Assembly: GCF_019399895.1 (NCBI RefSeq)
Contig: NC_091869.1
Location: 6,200,001-6,264,000 of the forward strand
DNA: 64,000 bases
Source of the DNA: Cardiocondyla obscurior
Taxonomy: Eukaryota > Arthropoda > Insecta > Hymenoptera > Formicidae
Direction of reading: 5' to 3'
Translations under genes and position numbers: made by a program
The notes under the pieces: model-generated
Told to the model about the DNA's origin: nothing
What the model saw: only the letters and a program-made list of their open reading frames with translations
Database searches by the model: none
Shown: piece after piece, positions 10,707 through 23,100 of the stretch
Layout: each line of letters opens with the position of its first letter
Position numbering within the stretch: the first letter of the stretch is position 1

Positions 10707-13464
10707 ACGTGTGCTAGGGCTCCGAGACCGAGGGAACGCGTTTGGATGCACGCTGTCGTTTCGCGTGATCAGATATGCACGCAACCGACGTTCCGTTACG
10801 CACGTCCGTAGGTGTGCGTACACGTGGGCGCATCATGTGCGCTCCTCGCGATGCACTTCGCGCGTGACCATCATCGGTGCACAAAGGCATACCTACACGC
10901 CGCCACGCGTGTCGCTATGACGGCTGAAAACCATACGATTTCGACACGATCGATTTTCGATGCCGCGAGCATAATGTTTAAAAAAAAAAAAGGAAAAGAA
11001 AAAAAGAAAAATATTTCCTCGGCCGTTTGTCGCGCCTCCGTCGCTCCGAATAATTGCAAAAATGATTTTTTGCGCGGCTGCGCACCATCAAAAATCCAAT
11101 ATCGGCGCCGCTACGCGTTTTAATCTTCGGCGTGAAAACGCGGCAATGTACACCTGGCCGACTGTAAAGGCACTCGGGCAAACGTCAAATATTTAGACGT
11201 GATTAATACTTTGTTGCTCGCAGTTGATATCGAATCGCGTAATTATATCAACGCCGACGCGGAAGTGAAATTATTCAAATTCCGACTCAGTTTTTTATTT
11301 ATTATTTAGAAGGTACGATTATTTTAATTAATAATTAAAATGTAATTTAATTTTCTATCTACTTATGCGGGCTGCGTACTCGGAAAGTGTATTATTTCAC
11401 CAGAGATCCTACCTGAAAGCAAAAAGAAAAAAGAAGCGAGTTAGAAAAATTATTTCACATATACAGAAAAGTTTCGTTACTATTTACAACAACGCAGAAA
11501 TACGGCTCTTCGTAAAAATTTCCGGCATAAAGAGCAAGGATTTTTATGCAGACATTTTTCACGAAGTATCGCGCTGCTAAGACACTCTCGGAACATTCGG
11601 TGAGACTGACTACGTAACGCAAGTGCATTTTCCATAATCTAAGCATATCGTAGCCCCCGGCAGTAACGACCTCAGTAATGTATAACTATACCAAAAGGTA
11701 TTACGTTTCCTCCAGCTCGGGGTGATTAGAAATATTCATTAGAAATTGATCTTGCCAAAAAAAGTATATTTTTTAACTTTACATTACTCTCCATCCTCGG
11801 CGTCTTAGTATTCGCGAAGATAGCGAACATACGCTTTCTGTATTAGAGTCTTCCATTTCTCATTGCCCGAGTTATACAAATGAATTACATCCAAGCACTC
11901 AATGTGTGTGTGTGTGGGCCGACAATTTTATATTCAGATTACATCTTTATTATTTAAAGACACGGGAGAAAATAAAGAATCGTAAGGCTGCTAACATAAG
12001 TAGGCAACAAGGATTAAAATTAAATTATATTTGATTTCAAAAATTCTGATTTTTATACGATCAACAATGCATTAAATGACGGTAAATGTAAAAGGTCGGT
12101 TGACATAGGGGGGTTTTTTTTTAGGGAGAAATCCGACGGTAAGCCTAAGCAATGAACTCGCGGACACCCGGTATTAGTGCGCTTTAATGCGTACATCCTC
12201 GCATGGCCGTGCGTCAAAACGCGGACGGAAGACGCTGTATAATGTGTGTGCCGAGGCAATATTACGTGTATTAGTCATTGCAAACAGGGACCGTGCCGTC
12301 TACATCGAACGTGCGCACGCAAGCACGACACACGTCGGCGGGGCAACACGCGTGCACGCGATATGCATACACGACGTAGGTACGTGCGATTACGTAAGTT
12401 TTGAGTCACAGCGCATTCTCTGCGTCTGGCGCGGTTTTTAACTCATCGGGGATATTTACCATACATGCGGCGTCTTTTAGAAGCGGCGAATCAAAGAAAA
12501 GTCCCGTGCACTTCCTTCCTCGGAGAGAATCGATCATTTTTTTTTGAGCAAAGTTCTCGGACGTACGGATAAAAAGGCCGGAAAACGTCGCACCGGATGA
12601 CGTCTCGTACAGTTAAATGACAAAAGGAAAATATTTTCCGCTTCGATAAATTTGTATTGCTTTGAAAATAGATCTTTAAAAAGTAGATATAAAAACTTGT
12701 CATGCTTGATGCATTAAAATGCGCGTTATCGGACGGGGTCGTTCACCGTTTCTCTTAATTTTCGACGGTAATGTTCCCGGCGGTGCATACTTCTTCCCCG
12801 AAGAGCTTCCTTCATTCTCCAAAAAGAGGGACAAAGTTTGCCTCCGCACGCGCTATCGCGCCAACTAGCGTTTTGTAAACGCTCGGCTGAGCGACTTTAA
12901 ACTTTTATCTCGCTGCAATTTTCCGGCCGCGTCGCAGCGTAAAAGGCGGCTTCGGGCAAAGCTGTGCTCTCCCGACGAGCGCAAAAAGTCGCCGTAAAGA
13001 GAAAGAAGTGCGGAAGGGAACGCAGTGCGTTTACAAGATTACGTCGCGGTACTCGAGGGTTGATGGAGCGGCGGGAGAAGAAAAACTGTCCGCTCCGTGG
13101 AAGTTAACATCTTCCGCAGTTAAACGAGCCACCGACTCTCGCGGCCACGGGATTTGCGCGATTCATGCTTTATAATCGCCGCGAACGAACAATTCAATAC
13201 GTCGCGACGTATGACAAACGAGCATTCTTCAGCGCGTACGTAAACAGCTCAACTATTTTCTATCTGCGAAAACGAGGCTTAAACAAAAAAAAAAAAAAAA
13301 GTAGTACGTCTGCAGCGGTTAAGTCGAACGGAGTAAGAGTCCGCGAAGAGTCGGGTTTAATTGTTCTCTGACAGTTAAGAGCCGTGCGACGGAAAATTGC
13401 GGCGCGAGTGACATGAGAACTCGTGTTCCCCATCCCTCCCATTGTAAAAAGGACGTCTACTTAC
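10707..13464. other. Non-coding spacer, CpG/CA-rich in places
   Basis: Alternating CA/CG/TG sequence is common at about 10790-10920 and 12240-12400, and there is a (TG)7 at 11903-11916. Several frames stay open only because the sequence is GC-rich. No gene or RNA is recognised. Confidence 0.5.
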
Positions 13465-13533
13465 GCCGTGTCTTGTTTATTGTCTAAAGTCAATCCCGCT
13501 AGGCATAGCTCGCCTCGCGGAGTCAAGTCATTT
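13465..13533 (-). other. Candidate 69-nt internal exon, phase-symmetric
   Basis: On the minus strand a pyrimidine-rich tract ends in AACAG at the 13534 boundary, and a GTAAGT donor follows position 13465. One of the three frames is open across all 69 nt and begins NDLTPRGELCLAGLTL. It starts after one codon base and ends with two, so both flanking introns would be phase 2 and the exon could be skipped without a frameshift. The protein fragment is not recognised. Splice-like pairs of this quality are expected several times by chance in 64 kb. Confidence 0.22.
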
Positions 13534-16500
13534 CTGTTACGCGCAGGGAAAGGAAAAGCGCGGGGAGGAAAAGAGAGCGCGTAGAGGGTCAGCGGGAGGG
13601 TCAGAGAGGATCAACGGTGTAGCTCTTGCCTCTCCAGTCACGTGTTCGCCCACACTCATTCATTTGTTCGACGGCAGAGGTGCTCAACTCGAGACGGAAA
13701 TCCCGGACCGACCACCCACCTCGTGCGTTGGGCGTCCGGGCTCTCGTATATGGGTCGTATTGTCTCGCATTGTGCATACGTGTTGTGCATACATGCCGCT
13801 CTTGCGCGCGGCAGCGACTCTCACAACTGGCGCCGACATCCGTCAGCACGGATCGCATTATCTTGTTACGGTCCAGCAAAAATCTATGCATTATGTAATT
13901 GTGCTATTAGACCGTCCTCGAACGGCGACCTCGTTGCAACATGGTAGAACGTCGCGTTCGAGAATCGCTTGAGCGATCACCCTTTTATTTTAAACAACGC
14001 CGACCGCAGTTTTCCCTCTTCGGGGTTTTCGTATGCCAGCCTCGGTAACAAATGCACGCGCCGCGGTGAAAAGTAGGTGTAATATAAGATTGCAAACCGT
14101 ACGACTCAATTCCGCGAAGTAACGAATTTGGTATTCTCCTTTTCTCCCCCCCGCTTTCCCTTCGTTCTTTTATTCATTATTCTTTTCTTCTTTCCGCCGC
14201 CTATTTTGCTTTCCTTTTTCCGCCGTTTCTTTTCCCCGTTCTCGTTTCTTTTTTCTGTTTTTTTTTTTCTTTTTCTTTTTTTTTTCCCCGTGGCGAAAAT
14301 CGTCCCGTACCTCGTTTCTCCGCGGTGGAAAAACTGTTGACGCACGGTTTTTATTGCAAGAAATAATTTTTATTACGGCGCGCGGGCAAATTCGCTGAAT
14401 AATCCATGATGTAAAATATGTAATAATATCACGGATGCGTTGCAATTAAGAATAATTAATAGGGAAACCTTGGCTTTATTTATCGGGAGCTGATAGAGTG
14501 AAGTAAAAATTTTCAAGAGATAACAAGGCATTCTGACTATACGCGACGAATTAGATGAGTCATTTAATTGATGACGGAGTCAGAGATCAAATTGCCGCGT
14601 GGTGTGAAACTGCAGAACAATTCGAGCTGATCTGATGCTTAAAAAAAAAAAAAAAAAATGAAGAAACGACGACATAACGTATGTACCAACGTTTTTTTTT
14701 TTTTTTTCTGTTGTCTGAGTAATTATTTTTATAAATCACCGCGCAAAGATATGAAAACAGTGCAATCTTGGTGAGTTTAACGAGTTAAAATTGCGGAGAA
14801 AAATAGATTATAAAATGCGATTTAAATTGGCACGAGTGTCAACGCATCGTTATCAGCTGGAGCGGGACCCTCGCGTTTAATTAATCGCGAAATTTGCGGC
14901 TCTATTTGCATTTCCGTTCCGCTTTGCGGGATGACACACGGCGAACATTCGCGGTATGAAACCTAGGCTTGCTCGGGGATAAATTTAACCCTTATCTTCC
15001 GATAATAGCGTCTTTCTATCGACATAATATAGATAGACGGGGGCGGGATTTAAAGCGCCTCAGATCTCTCTGTCTATATCTCGCGGCTCGCTAAATATAG
15101 TCGTACGTACGTGATATCCTCCGTTAGATGACATTTATATTATCAGGAAACGCGTAGAACCCGCGATACATTTTTTTTCCCTCTCTTATTAAAATAGGAT
15201 ATCGACGACGATCTTCTTCCTTGATCCATCCGCGGCAATAAAATACAGACGCGCGAGTACGTACGCGGCGGGCGCGTTGGAAGGGATCGCACCGTGGATG
15301 GGATACTTTCATGGGTCTTTAACCTTTGCACGTGCGCGCACTACGAAGATACTCGCGGCGAATGCCGCTGATTTCCGACAGCGATTGCCGCTGCCCTTAA
15401 GCCACCGTCGCGGCCTGAAATTCGGGCGATTGATAATCGGAGTCAAATGGGGCAAAAATCCGTTCCTCGGGTAACGCGATAAAGGGGCGCCTCGACGCGC
15501 GGCTCGATACTCGCCTACTTGTTCGTAGTGGGAAAAAAAAAAAAGTGAGACTTTGATGACGGCGGCTCGAAGAGATCTCCCACTAGAACGGCGAAAGTTA
15601 ATGGTATAAAGGAAAATAAGGGACTTCTTTCCGAGAGGACAAAGATTCCTCCGGCGAGACCCTTGAACGGCGAAACTCGGGTTGTTTTTTCGAATCCACT
15701 CGTTCGAGAACGATAATAGAGTCCCCCCCTCCCCAATTTATCGTATTAGAGCCCACGCAATTAGCGGCACATTGTGTATCATTATTTACACGGCCATTCG
15801 TGAGCAAGCATCTTTCGACATCGAGATCTCCTCGAGATCATCTCCGCAGGGAGCGTTATAATCCTTTCGGGAAGACCTTCTTTCTTTGTCGAACGTTTAT
15901 TTAATCTCCCGGGCGAGAAATTCCTCCTCGAGACGTAATATTTTACTCCGTCAGGAATTTCGTGTAGCAAATTAATTATTTATACCGTATTACCGCGTGT
16001 ATCGCTTTACGCGATAAAAGGATATAATGGAGGAGCTCTCGCGGTGTATAAAATTCTTCATTTCAACGCGCTCGTGCCTCCGAGTTTCGTAACACATTTG
16101 CTTCTGTGATGCAAAACGCATGTCTACGTGTTGAAACTTACATCCCGAGCTATATTTCAATGTCTCTAGAGGAGAAACACGATACTCGCGTCGCGGCTTA
16201 AAATCTTGCTCGAAATCGTGTTTCAACAATTGCCGCGACGAGGAACTGTTTTACGAGAGGTCGGGTTGCAGTTTTATGGGATGCATGTTTTCTATTCGGC
16301 GGGAGAAACCTCGAAACGCAATTCGTGATACAAAACACAATTGACGACGGCGCGCGTACGACGCCACACACTGAAATATTAAACGCGAAGGTAAAATGGA
16401 TATGAGAAACCGGAAGATCCAATATTCAGCGGCTATATTCCATTTTCAGGCAATTATCGGTTTATTTAATTGAACTATTAATTGGATCGTCCGTTGTAAC

Positions 16501-18077
16501 GCACACGTCGCCCTGCCGTACTTGCGATCAAATTGAATAAACGTCGTGCAAGATTACTTGGGTAAACGGGCGATCGATTTGAGTTTTCATCCCAAGAATG
16601 AGAATATCATAAATGCGCGCGAGTTCTCGATAGTTTAGAACGTTGCCATATGAAGTCTTTGCACTCCCTCGATTTCATCGGCTTACAAGATAATCCGGAA
16701 AATCTCTCTTTTTTTTTTCCTTTTTATTTGAAAGAAAAGTAAACAGATGCGAAAATCAAATACGAAAATTTAATAATGAGAAATAATAGAGTTGGCGATT
16801 TGATATGCAATAATCATAGTATTTTTGTACGCCAATTAAATTTGGTTTCCGCTTAAAAAACTGCAATACTGGCGCTGGGTGGGTGCATTTTTTTTTTTTT
16901 TGACACAACTTCACAAACAAATTGCGCGCGGACCCACAACGCGCGCAATTTCTGTTGATCTCGCCGAAGGTAGTTAAAACATTTTATAACGACACGAAAG
17001 GGAGTACACGCGCACTCTCGCCGACTCAATTATTTTTGCACAGCCCGCGACGCCCCAAAAAAAAAAAAAATTATTTCTCGTTGAATTCTGTCGTGCCAAA
17101 GGTCAAAAGATCCGCGCGCCCCGGTCGTGGAAAAATTCCAGCGCGAATTTCTTTGCATTTTCCGGAACATCGACTACGAAATAGAGCGAGCGATGAGCCC
17201 GAAGATTTATTTCGCGAAAGCGGTCATGTTTCGGTGACGCTGCAGTTACACTTCAACGGAACATTATTTGCGGAATATAAGAATTCAAGGAAAGACGTAG
17301 GACGCGCAGATCCCCAGGAACGCGTGTGTTTCTAAGACACGACAAGCGTACGGCGTACATTTTGCATATGATAATATGTAAAATACATCGATATACCATT
17401 CTGATTGTGCGCAGCGCCCGGTCCCTTTTCAATTTGCTCGAAGACGGTCCTCTCTGTAACATTCACATTTCCCGGCGTATAATAATACCCTTCGCAAAAT
17501 ACATACGTTCCGGAATCCGGAATGCGAGCCGAAAAGTGCGTGGTGGCGCACGTTCGGATTCCCGCGCGAGATACCGGCTCCTCATTCTCCCTTTTCTCCT
17601 TCCCTTCCGCGCCTCGAACTCTTTTTACTTTTTTCTATCGCCCTGGCAATTGGAATTGAGTCGTGACGAGTCCCGTCGGTGGTTTCAGTCGGCAGATCCC
17701 TGAAAATCCCCGTCGGGATCGTTGACCCCCCCTCCCCCCTCTCTGTCGAGCATCCCGCGAGTTCCAAAGTGGGAAAAGGAAGAGCAGCGAATTGCAATGG
17801 TGCGGGAGGGAAAAAGAAGAGCCGGGAGAACGGGGAAAGCGTGGCACAGAGAGGATGGAGAGGTGTATTCCACATCGATACTCTCTTACCCGGGCTATCC
17901 TCTCGCAATATCGTCTGGTATATCGCCATCATGTCTGATCGAACTGGTAGTTTATACCTATACGACTCATAACGATTCAACCGTGGGAAAGAAAGGGGTA
18001 TGCGCCCTGCATCTCTCCCTTTCCGTCTCTCGCTTCGACCCCTTTCTCTTTTCTCGCTATCTCGATATCCACCTCGC
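13534..18077. other. Non-coding spacer with CpG-dense and pyrimidine-rich patches
   Basis: A CpG-dense patch (about 13600-13960) is open in several frames on both strands, which reflects composition. A T/C-rich tract (about 14133-14290), an A-run (14641-14658), a T-run (14692-14707) and a C-rich tract (17727-17742) are present. I recognise no gene. Confidence 0.5.
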
Positions 18078-18096
18078 GGGGGGGTGGAGGGGAGGG
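18078..18096 (+). other. G-quadruplex motif
   Basis: A run of seven Gs is followed after T by GG, then GGGG and GGG. Four runs of three or more Gs with loops of 1-4 bases can be drawn by splitting the first run. It fits the standard G3+N1-7 rule on the plus strand. Confidence 0.45.
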
Positions 18097-19765
18097 AAAA
18101 CCAAACTTGAAAATACTGGGCAATTGAACGAGGTTAAACAAGGTGATTCTAGAGTCGAATAAAGATCCTTTCGAAATAGGAAATCTAAATGGCGCCGCGT
18201 TATATTTTTTGATGGCTTCGTAGCGAAGCGAGCGCGGCAATCCGAAGCGCGTAGCTGATCGAACTTTATCACGCCGAATGAGAAACATTTGTTGAATTAA
18301 TAATAAATTTAATTTATTTTAAACTGATAAATTAGACACCGAGCGCTTTTTGTCGGCTGAATCTCTCCTCATAAATGTTAAATAATCAATAAAAACGCAA
18401 AGTTAAACGATCTATTCGCGATATTGAAATTAACGATACGTAATAGCCTTCAGAGAAGTTTATTCGTTCTATTATTTTAAATATATTAATGAGGCGTTTT
18501 GGAATTAAATTAAAACGTCGATCTCAAAACCTTCGAGTACAGTGCTCCGTTCATTGAATACCGCAAATTAATCACGAAATAATTCAATTATAACTTCCTG
18601 ACTTTTTCTTCACGCCGAAACAAATAGTATATATGAAAAGGAATATAAACTTTTACCGAACCGCGCGTTTTATGCCGCAGCGTCAAGATCGTCTCTTCTA
18701 TTTTTTTTTATTCTCTAAACTTTCACGTAATTTTCTATTCTATTTTTTTTTCTTTTTTTCTAAACGTCTTTAATGAGAGTAAATCGTGCACATTTTTCCG
18801 GAAAATGACATTCGATGGTTTCGGGAACAATTCGCGCGATGTTTGGCTCGACATCGGTCATTCCGTATTTGAGACGTCGATTTATCACGACGACTTAAAA
18901 ATTTCCTCCGACAGATTGCATGACCTCTTGGAGCGACGACGGGGAATCTGTTACGCGGATCGGCTTCGTTGGGGTTTTAATCCCTTAATGGATCTGACAA
19001 GAGTGATTATCCGCGCGCGTCCTTCGGCCAGTATAATCACGCCTGCCATTCCCGCGCCGGAAATCAATCATGCGAATTAATAACGTTACGAATCGGCGGG
19101 CTGTTATAAATCATTCGGCGCAACGGGCGAAAATGAACCTGGCGTTCCTCAGGCGGACGTAAACGCAGTGGCGTGCGTGGCAAAATCAAGTGTACACAAC
19201 GCGTTACGCCGTGCCCTTATTTCGAAACCACGAGCTCCGGTTTTGAAGAACTATAAAACATTAATAAAACGCGACTGCTGGTTTCGAGCATAAAAATAAA
19301 GAAAAAAAGACGATCTCTCGACGATGTGTGTTGCCTGATGGATTTCGCGGCGGCGCGCACGTTGCGACGTATTTATAAGGGCGGTGTAATGTTATGCGTT
19401 TTATAATTATTACGTGAATCGATCGCTTTTTGAAAACCAAACTGTTAAGCGAGTGCAATGATAGAGGAGGACGTGCAGCTTTCGCTATACCCTGCCTCCT
19501 GAAAGTGTCATTGACGCGCTAACAGGTTCCCAGGCGGGATCGATGGTGCGTTCTTGTGTGCGGACAAAAAAATTACTAGTTACCGATACGGCACAATTGA
19601 AACGAACAAAAATAGAAGAGCGTCGGCGAACGATGAATGGAGCCCAAAATAAAAACGACGACACAATCGTGGCAACGTAATTAATGAAAATATTTTGTCA
19701 CATTTTTTTTTCTCTACTTCTTTTTTATTTTTTTTATTTTAATAAATTTTTTTTTTCTTCTGTTT
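18097..19765. other. Non-coding spacer
   Basis: It holds T-rich tracts near 18703-18712 and 18745-18760. An 18805-19080 frame of 91 codons has no recognisable motif. Nothing else is seen. Confidence 0.55.
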
Positions 19766-19848
19766 AACCAGTTTTTGTTCAATCCAACTTTCCAACGTTC
19801 ATTGCATGTAAAAATTGATACAAAAACCAATTGATGTTCAATCTTTGA
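19766..19848. repeat. Dispersed repeat, copy B, with a diverged tandem unit
   Basis: Bases 19826-19848 match 9281-9303 exactly. A diverged version of the same start (AACCAGTTTTTGTTCAATCC, 19766-19785) lies 60 bases upstream, matching about 14 of 18 core positions. The 13-mer at 19801-19813 occurs inverted at 9324-9336. This suggests a small repeat with internal or inverted units; the family is unknown. Confidence 0.4.
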
Positions 19849-22370
19849 ATTTCGAGCTTCCGATGCGAAATCGATATTTAATTTCGGCGGAATTAAATGT
19901 GTTTTATTGAAACAATAATATATTACATTCTTTGTGCGTTTTACCAATGAGAAATTAATTTCAGAATCCTATTTAATAAAATCTGAGGAATTTTAAAGCT
20001 AAAGAGAGTTAAATAATTTTTCTTGGGGAAAAAAAAAAGAAAAGAAAAAAAGAAAAATGTTGTAAAATGTTGTAGTTGTGTAACAAGTCTAATATTTTTT
20101 CCGTTTAAAGCAACAGATCTTAAATATTCAATAATGATTTAAGTACAGATTTAAAACAAAGTACAGGCATTGATAATGTCACGTTGGCGAGATCGATAAA
20201 TTAACTTAATGGCTCGAGTTATGAGAATGTAGTCACTCGAATACGAGTTCGGCGTCGACCTAAAGAACACCGAGCGTACTTAGGTACATATCTTATTCAG
20301 AAAGCATCGTAACTTGCCGCGGTACGTCCATTAAATTATGGTCGCCGCAGATGTTGCATGCTCCGGTCATAATTCTCGTTCGAATAACGACTATTCTCAC
20401 CGCTGCAGGAAAAGGTGAATTCAAATAGCAAGCCCGACGGTACAATATATAACAATAACGCGATATGCAGGTTGCCGCATCAGAAAATTATTGCAAAAAA
20501 AAACAAATTAAAATAAAATCAAATAATTTTGCTTCTCTCTTTTTTTTTTCTTTTTTAATTCAATGAAACGTCGGTTTAATCCAGCGAGTAGAAGTAGCTG
20601 CGAAATGATGACGTCGGCGCGAATGATAATAGAGCTGGAAATGTAGCACCGCGATGTATACATTAAATAGGCATGAATTTTCAGCCTATGCACGGCTTCT
20701 TTGTGCGCCCGTCAGTCGATTTAATGCCCTTACATAAGTTAGGTGGGTATCCAGCGTTGATTAGCATTGCGATTGACACTATCGATCCCCCCGGTACTCG
20801 TTCAATTCGGCTGCCGTTTTGTCGTTTACGTTTCCGTGCGCTCGCCGCATTTGTTCGGCGCGGATTCGCGCGGCGGCATTTACGAATCAGAGCCTCGCAA
20901 AAGCAAATTCTCCGTAAATCAGCGTTTGCGTGGCTGATCGACCGCGCGTGCAAACGTATATCGCGGCGGAGGACGGCGGCGGCGGCGGCGGCGGCGCGCT
21001 GGAATTGTTTTCAGCGACAATAACATTCTCGATTATTTATTCACCGCTGGAAAATGAATCAGCGTAATCCGTCGAATTTTATCTTTCCGGACGAGCGGCG
21101 AGATTAAATCGCTCTTTGCGCGTTTTCGCTGCCCGCTATTCGTTATTGTTTAACATACTGGCGATCGCGCGCCACATATGATAATCGATAGGCGCTCTGT
21201 ATGATTAATACCTCGTGATTAATATTCATTTCTAGTTAAATATATAGTATACGCAATCGTAATATAGTCCCTGGCGATAATTGCAAAAAAAAAAAAAAAA
21301 AACGCGCTGGTATTAAAAAAAAAAATTGACTTTCCATTTATTCGGTAATAATTTATTAGGCGATATTACTGTGAATAATAATTGAGCGCTGCGATATCTT
21401 ATCGGCCCACTTTGTTGCTAGGTCAGTGATTTCTTTATTAATCAATTCCAATTCTATCGGATTGCATTTTCGTTTTATTTTCCAAGAAGCATAATCGACA
21501 TACTTTTCTTTTTCTTTTTTTTTTTATACATTTTTTTGACGGTGAATCTGAACGCTGCAAAGGAAGAGCCGTATTGCGATCGATGCATGGCAATTACACG
21601 CTACATGGCTCTTGCAATAATTTCCATTTTTTGAGCGGATAATCTATATTCGATAACCACGCGAGTTCCAATCCGTTCCGATATCGTAATGCCGATCACT
21701 TTTCGCTTGAGGTGATATCGATCCGGCCAGGTACTAACTCGTTTCTTGGAACTATATGCTAGTATGCTCGAGAAATTCCAGCGAGGTAGGAAAAGGGTAT
21801 ATACCCGGCTTGGCGTACAATAGAAGTGCACTAGAAAGCGCGATTCTTAAGATATTCCGGTTTTGACGGCAAAAATTGTAAACAATGGACGATGCTTCGA
21901 CTTACTGCTTGCATTTGACGTTGCGCGAGTCATAAAAATGAAAGTACACTCTTAGTCAATATCGTAACACTTTCGAAAGTTATATATTTCAAATTCTACT
22001 TTACAGAACTAAGAATATACTTGCGTGAGTCTCGTCTTATTCTTTGAGCTACGTGTAAAATTCGAAACTCCACGATATTATTTTTATACAGATATATAAA
22101 TATAATTAAATCGCGTTCTAAGTTGTAGAAATATTTACCCTCCGGAGATTATATTCTTCTTATCCGCGGGTTAATTCTTATCGGTGAGTTATTGAAGGCT
22201 CGCGGCACGACGTAAAGTGGCGACGGCGATAAAAATTCCGCCCGCGCGGCACAGAGATCGGCGGAAGGAGATGAGGAAAGCGCGCCCCGCGGTGATCCTC
22301 TTCTGCCGCGACGGCGTCATTTACGACGTTTAAAAACTCGTTAAAAACTTGGCCGATGCGAGCATAGATC
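19849..22370. other. Non-coding spacer
   Basis: A/T runs are frequent (20029-20057, 20540-20557, 21285-21301). A (GGC)7 run at 20975-20995 reads as poly-Ala in one frame and is a microsatellite. I see no gene. Confidence 0.55.
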
Positions 22371-23100
22371 CGTCAGCGTTTAAAAGGCAGCCCGTGCCCC
22401 CTTCCCCCTCCTATCGTCCGCATCGGGATTATGAAAGTTTGATAAGGCGATAAATAATTATCCGCGAGCCCATCGCGAGCTCCGGCGTAACTTTTGAGTT
22501 CCTCCAACAGTTTCGTGCCGCCTTTGCACCCTCGAATTTTCCCCCTTCGCCCACATCCTTTCGTTCCATATCCATCCTTTTCTCCCGTTTGCCCCTCTCG
22601 CATCCTTCGCCGTTTTCGCTTTATTCGTCCTGTTCGTCTTTTCCCTATTTTACTCTTTCTCTCTCTCTCTCGCTCCTTTTTCTTCGATCTCACCGTCAAA
22701 CTTTTGAACGCCCCGGCACGGCTATTTCGCCAGATCGTACGGGAGTCGGAACGGGGGGCACGAGGACGGCGGAACTCGTTGCGCCATACGTCCTATGTCG
22801 ACGTCGGCGATATTCGCCGTCGTATCCATACCGCACCTCGTCCCTTCGAGCTTTACGGGCCGATATCGAGCTTCGTGACCGGGAACCTGAGCCGCATGGA
22901 TTTTCGGTTCCCTGCCGAAGGGAACGACCCGGATTCGATTGGTATCCCGGCTACCGTCGTTCGGTGCCTTACGGTGCCGCCTTCTACGTTTTTGGAAAAC
23001 GTTTGCATTTAAATGATTTTAAAAGAATTTTTTCGGGTGCGAAAAATAAAAATAAAAAAAACGCGGGGAATAAACGGGAGTGAACGTGTTTCCTCCTCTT
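22371..23100. other. Pyrimidine-rich then GC-rich stretch, frames open by composition
   Basis: Bases 22500-22690 are strongly C/T-rich. Two overlapping plus-strand frames (22494-23012 and 22589-23083, 172 and 164 codons) run through it into a GC-rich part. One contains DWYPGYRRSVPYGAAF, which looks peptide-like, but I recognise no family, and a neighbouring frame is open across the same bases. A coding exon cannot be ruled out. Confidence 0.3.
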
